The notes beneath the pieces were generated by a model. That model was given only the letters and a program-made list of their open reading frames with translations. It made no database searches and was not told where the DNA came from. The translations under genes and the position numbers were made by a program. A stretch of 6,483 nucleotides of DNA, from positions 1-6,483 of the forward strand of contig JAGCZE010000448.1 of assembly GCA_017960415.1 (NCBI GenBank), given 5' to 3'. Shown piece by piece: positions 5,239 to 6,483 of this stretch (position 1 is the stretch's first letter; each line of letters begins with the position of its first letter). The DNA is from Lachnospiraceae bacterium (GTDB lineage Bacteria; Bacillota_A; Clostridia; Lachnospirales; Lachnospiraceae).

Positions 5239-6483
5239 TTATTCGAAATCCTCATCATCAAAATCGACGTATCTTACTTCGTCATCATCACCGTCAGAAT
5301 CGCTTTGCGAATCCGCGCTGCCGCCGTCATCGCTGCCGTCCGCGTTATCTTCCGCGGGCTCCTCAAGCATTTCGATCCCGTATTCCGTAAGATCCTCATC
5401 ATCTTCGGAAGGCTTCAGTTCGTTGACAACACCGGGTTCTTCCTCTATTTCCTCTTCATCGGTTTTCCCGTAATCCGAAGCTCTGAAAGCATACTTGCCT
5501 TTTATGCCGTCTTTTTCTTCCTTGCCTGCTCTGTCAAATCTCGCCGAGAAACCGGGGAAACGCCTCGAGCCGTCGTCGGAAGCGGAATCGGAAGTATCGG
5601 TGTCGACATTGTAATCATCTTCGGTGTATTCCTCATATCTGACATCATCATTACCGACAATGCTGATATCGCTGTATTCCTCGTCTTCATCATCGCCATC
5701 GCCCTCATTTTCGACGATCTTCTGAACATTATGACGGGGCATCGACAGATTGACCTTCGGAACAGCTTTTACGTAGTAATAATAATCATCATCTTCAAAC
5801 TGGACTCTTTCGATCGCCGTATAATCAAGCACTCTCTTGAAGAATTCCGCTATGAACGCGATAACACCGGCCAGCAGGCTCATCAGGATCAGGGTTCCCA
5901 CATTGACTGTCGATGAATATTTGAAATCCGCGATCAGGAAACCGAGGATATTGGTGATCACACCGGCTCCTACCGAAACAAGGAGCGCATATTCGAAGCT
6001 GAACTGCCTGATCAGCCATACCACGATCACTACCAGCGTAAATACGGCTATTGCAACGAACATCTGCTTATTGGCAGTAGTCGCATCAACAATATCAAGA
6101 TACAGCTGAAGCACATCATCAAGATTCAGCTGTACCTGTCTTGCGGCCGCAGCCTTCACAATATCGAGCATGTAGTAGATCACAAGTCCGCATGCGCAGG
6201 GCAGCACCGAAAGAGGCGAAGCTATGCAGCCGAGTATGATCGGCACGCAGTAATGAAGGTTCTTTCCTGCAAGCAACGGGATCAATACCGATACAACTGC
6301 CTGCTTCGGCGAAAATCTCATGAGCATCGCGTACAGGATAATGTACAGGATCAACAGCAGAGGAGCTACAAAGATCGACACCTTAAATACATGAACAAGT
6401 GCGAGCAGCTTCGCGAGGAATACTATCATTCCCGAAGGAAGAACCGCACATCTCGCCGAGAGAAGCAATGTGATCGTGTTGCC
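5239..6483 (-). CDS. Multi-pass membrane protein with long acidic C-terminal tail, partial (N-terminus outside window)
   Basis: The frame is open to the window edge: the five codons before the in-frame TTG at 6468 are also sense. The true start is therefore probably outside the window, and 414 residues plus a TAA stop are visible. Numbering from the TTG, hydrophobic segments lie at about 31-50, 72-101 (possibly two), 136-153, 159-181 and 188-210, giving roughly five or six membrane passes. From about residue 224 to the end (409) the protein is hydrophilic and very rich in Asp, Glu, Ser and Gly. The tail opens with a juxtamembrane DDDYYYY cluster and contains a less acidic Arg/Phe/Lys island at about 301-331. 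No enzymatic motif is visible and I do not recognise a named family. The tail should be cytoplasmic if the pass count is as guessed, but that is inference. It ends 19 bases before cdaA, so the two are very likely co-transcribed, and a role connected with c-di-AMP synthesis or the envelope is possible but unproven. Confidence 0.85.
   Translation of the reverse strand, partial: GNTITLLLSARCAVLPSGMIVFLAKLLALVHVFKVSIFVAPLLLILYIILYAMLMRFSPKQAVVSVLIPLLAGKNLHYCVPIILGCIASPLSVLPCACGLVIYYMLDIVKAAAARQVQLNLDDVLQLYLDIVDATTANKQMFVAIAVFTLVVIVVWLIRQFSFEYALLVSVGAGVITNILGFLIADFKYSSTVNVGTLILMSLLAGVIAFIAEFFKRVLDYTAIERVQFEDDDYYYYVKAVPKVNLSMPRHNVQKIVENEGDGDDEDEEYSDISIVGNDDVRYEEYTEDDYNVDTDTSDSASDDGSRRFPGFSARFDRAGKEEKDGIKGKYAFRASDYGKTDEEEIEEEPGVVNELKPSEDDEDLTEYGIEMLEEPAEDNADGSDDGGSADSQSDSDGDDDEVRYVDFDDEDFE

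Noticed and set aside
5239..5720. Repetitive TCATCATC/GTCATCATC-like DNA, considered as a repeat array or CRISPR
   Set aside because: No regular repeat-spacer spacing. It is simply the complement of Asp/Glu codon runs in the acidic tail.
5158..5916. Plus-strand open frame of 252 residues, hydrophobic, opposite the acidic tail
   Set aside because: Its Ile/Val/Phe-rich look is the expected complement of Asp/Glu codons (GAT/GAA read as ATC/TTC). The opposite strand shows the coherent membrane protein with proper spacing to cdaA.
1..6483. c-di-AMP riboswitch (ydaO type) that might go with a cdaA operon
   Set aside because: No non-coding stretch exceeds 30 bases, so such an RNA cannot fit here. 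One could lie upstream of the window.

Overview
The window is densely coding, and every supported gene lies on the minus strand, so transcription runs from position 6483 towards position 1. Neighbouring genes are separated by 19, 30 or 20 bases or overlap by 23 or 4 bases, which looks like a single operon. Both end genes run off the window. A membrane-bound diadenylate cyclase paired with a YbbR-domain protein, followed by a teichoic-acid-type ABC exporter and a glycerophosphotransferase-like polymerase, points to a low-to-mid GC Gram-positive bacterium. I favour a Clostridia/Lachnospiraceae-like member of the Firmicutes. That placement is inferred from gene content and protein style, not from a search.

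Layout in transcription order: (1) 5239-6483, the C-terminal part of a multi-pass membrane protein with a long, very acidic cytoplasmic-looking tail, family not recognised; (2) 4329-5219, cdaA, the c-di-AMP synthase; (3) 3113-4351, cdaR, its extracytoplasmic YbbR-repeat partner; (4) 2297-3082, a Wzm/TagG-type ABC-2 permease; (5) 1308-2276, a Wzt/TagH-type ATPase with an unusual N-terminal extension of about 80 residues; (6) 1-1311, the N-terminal 437 residues of a protein joining a family-2 glycosyltransferase to the beginning of a CDP-glycerol glycerophosphotransferase (TagB/TagF-like) domain.

Read together, the first half makes and controls the second messenger c-di-AMP, which in Firmicutes governs potassium, osmolyte and cell-wall homeostasis. 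The second half looks like synthesis and export of a glycerol-phosphate-containing wall polymer. The usual third member of the cdaA-cdaR cluster, glmM, is absent here, and its place is taken by the exporter genes. Whether the two halves are functionally linked or merely co-transcribed cannot be decided from the sequence.

No RNA gene, mobile element, CRISPR array, riboswitch or convincing terminator was seen. There is no gene-free stretch longer than 30 bases.
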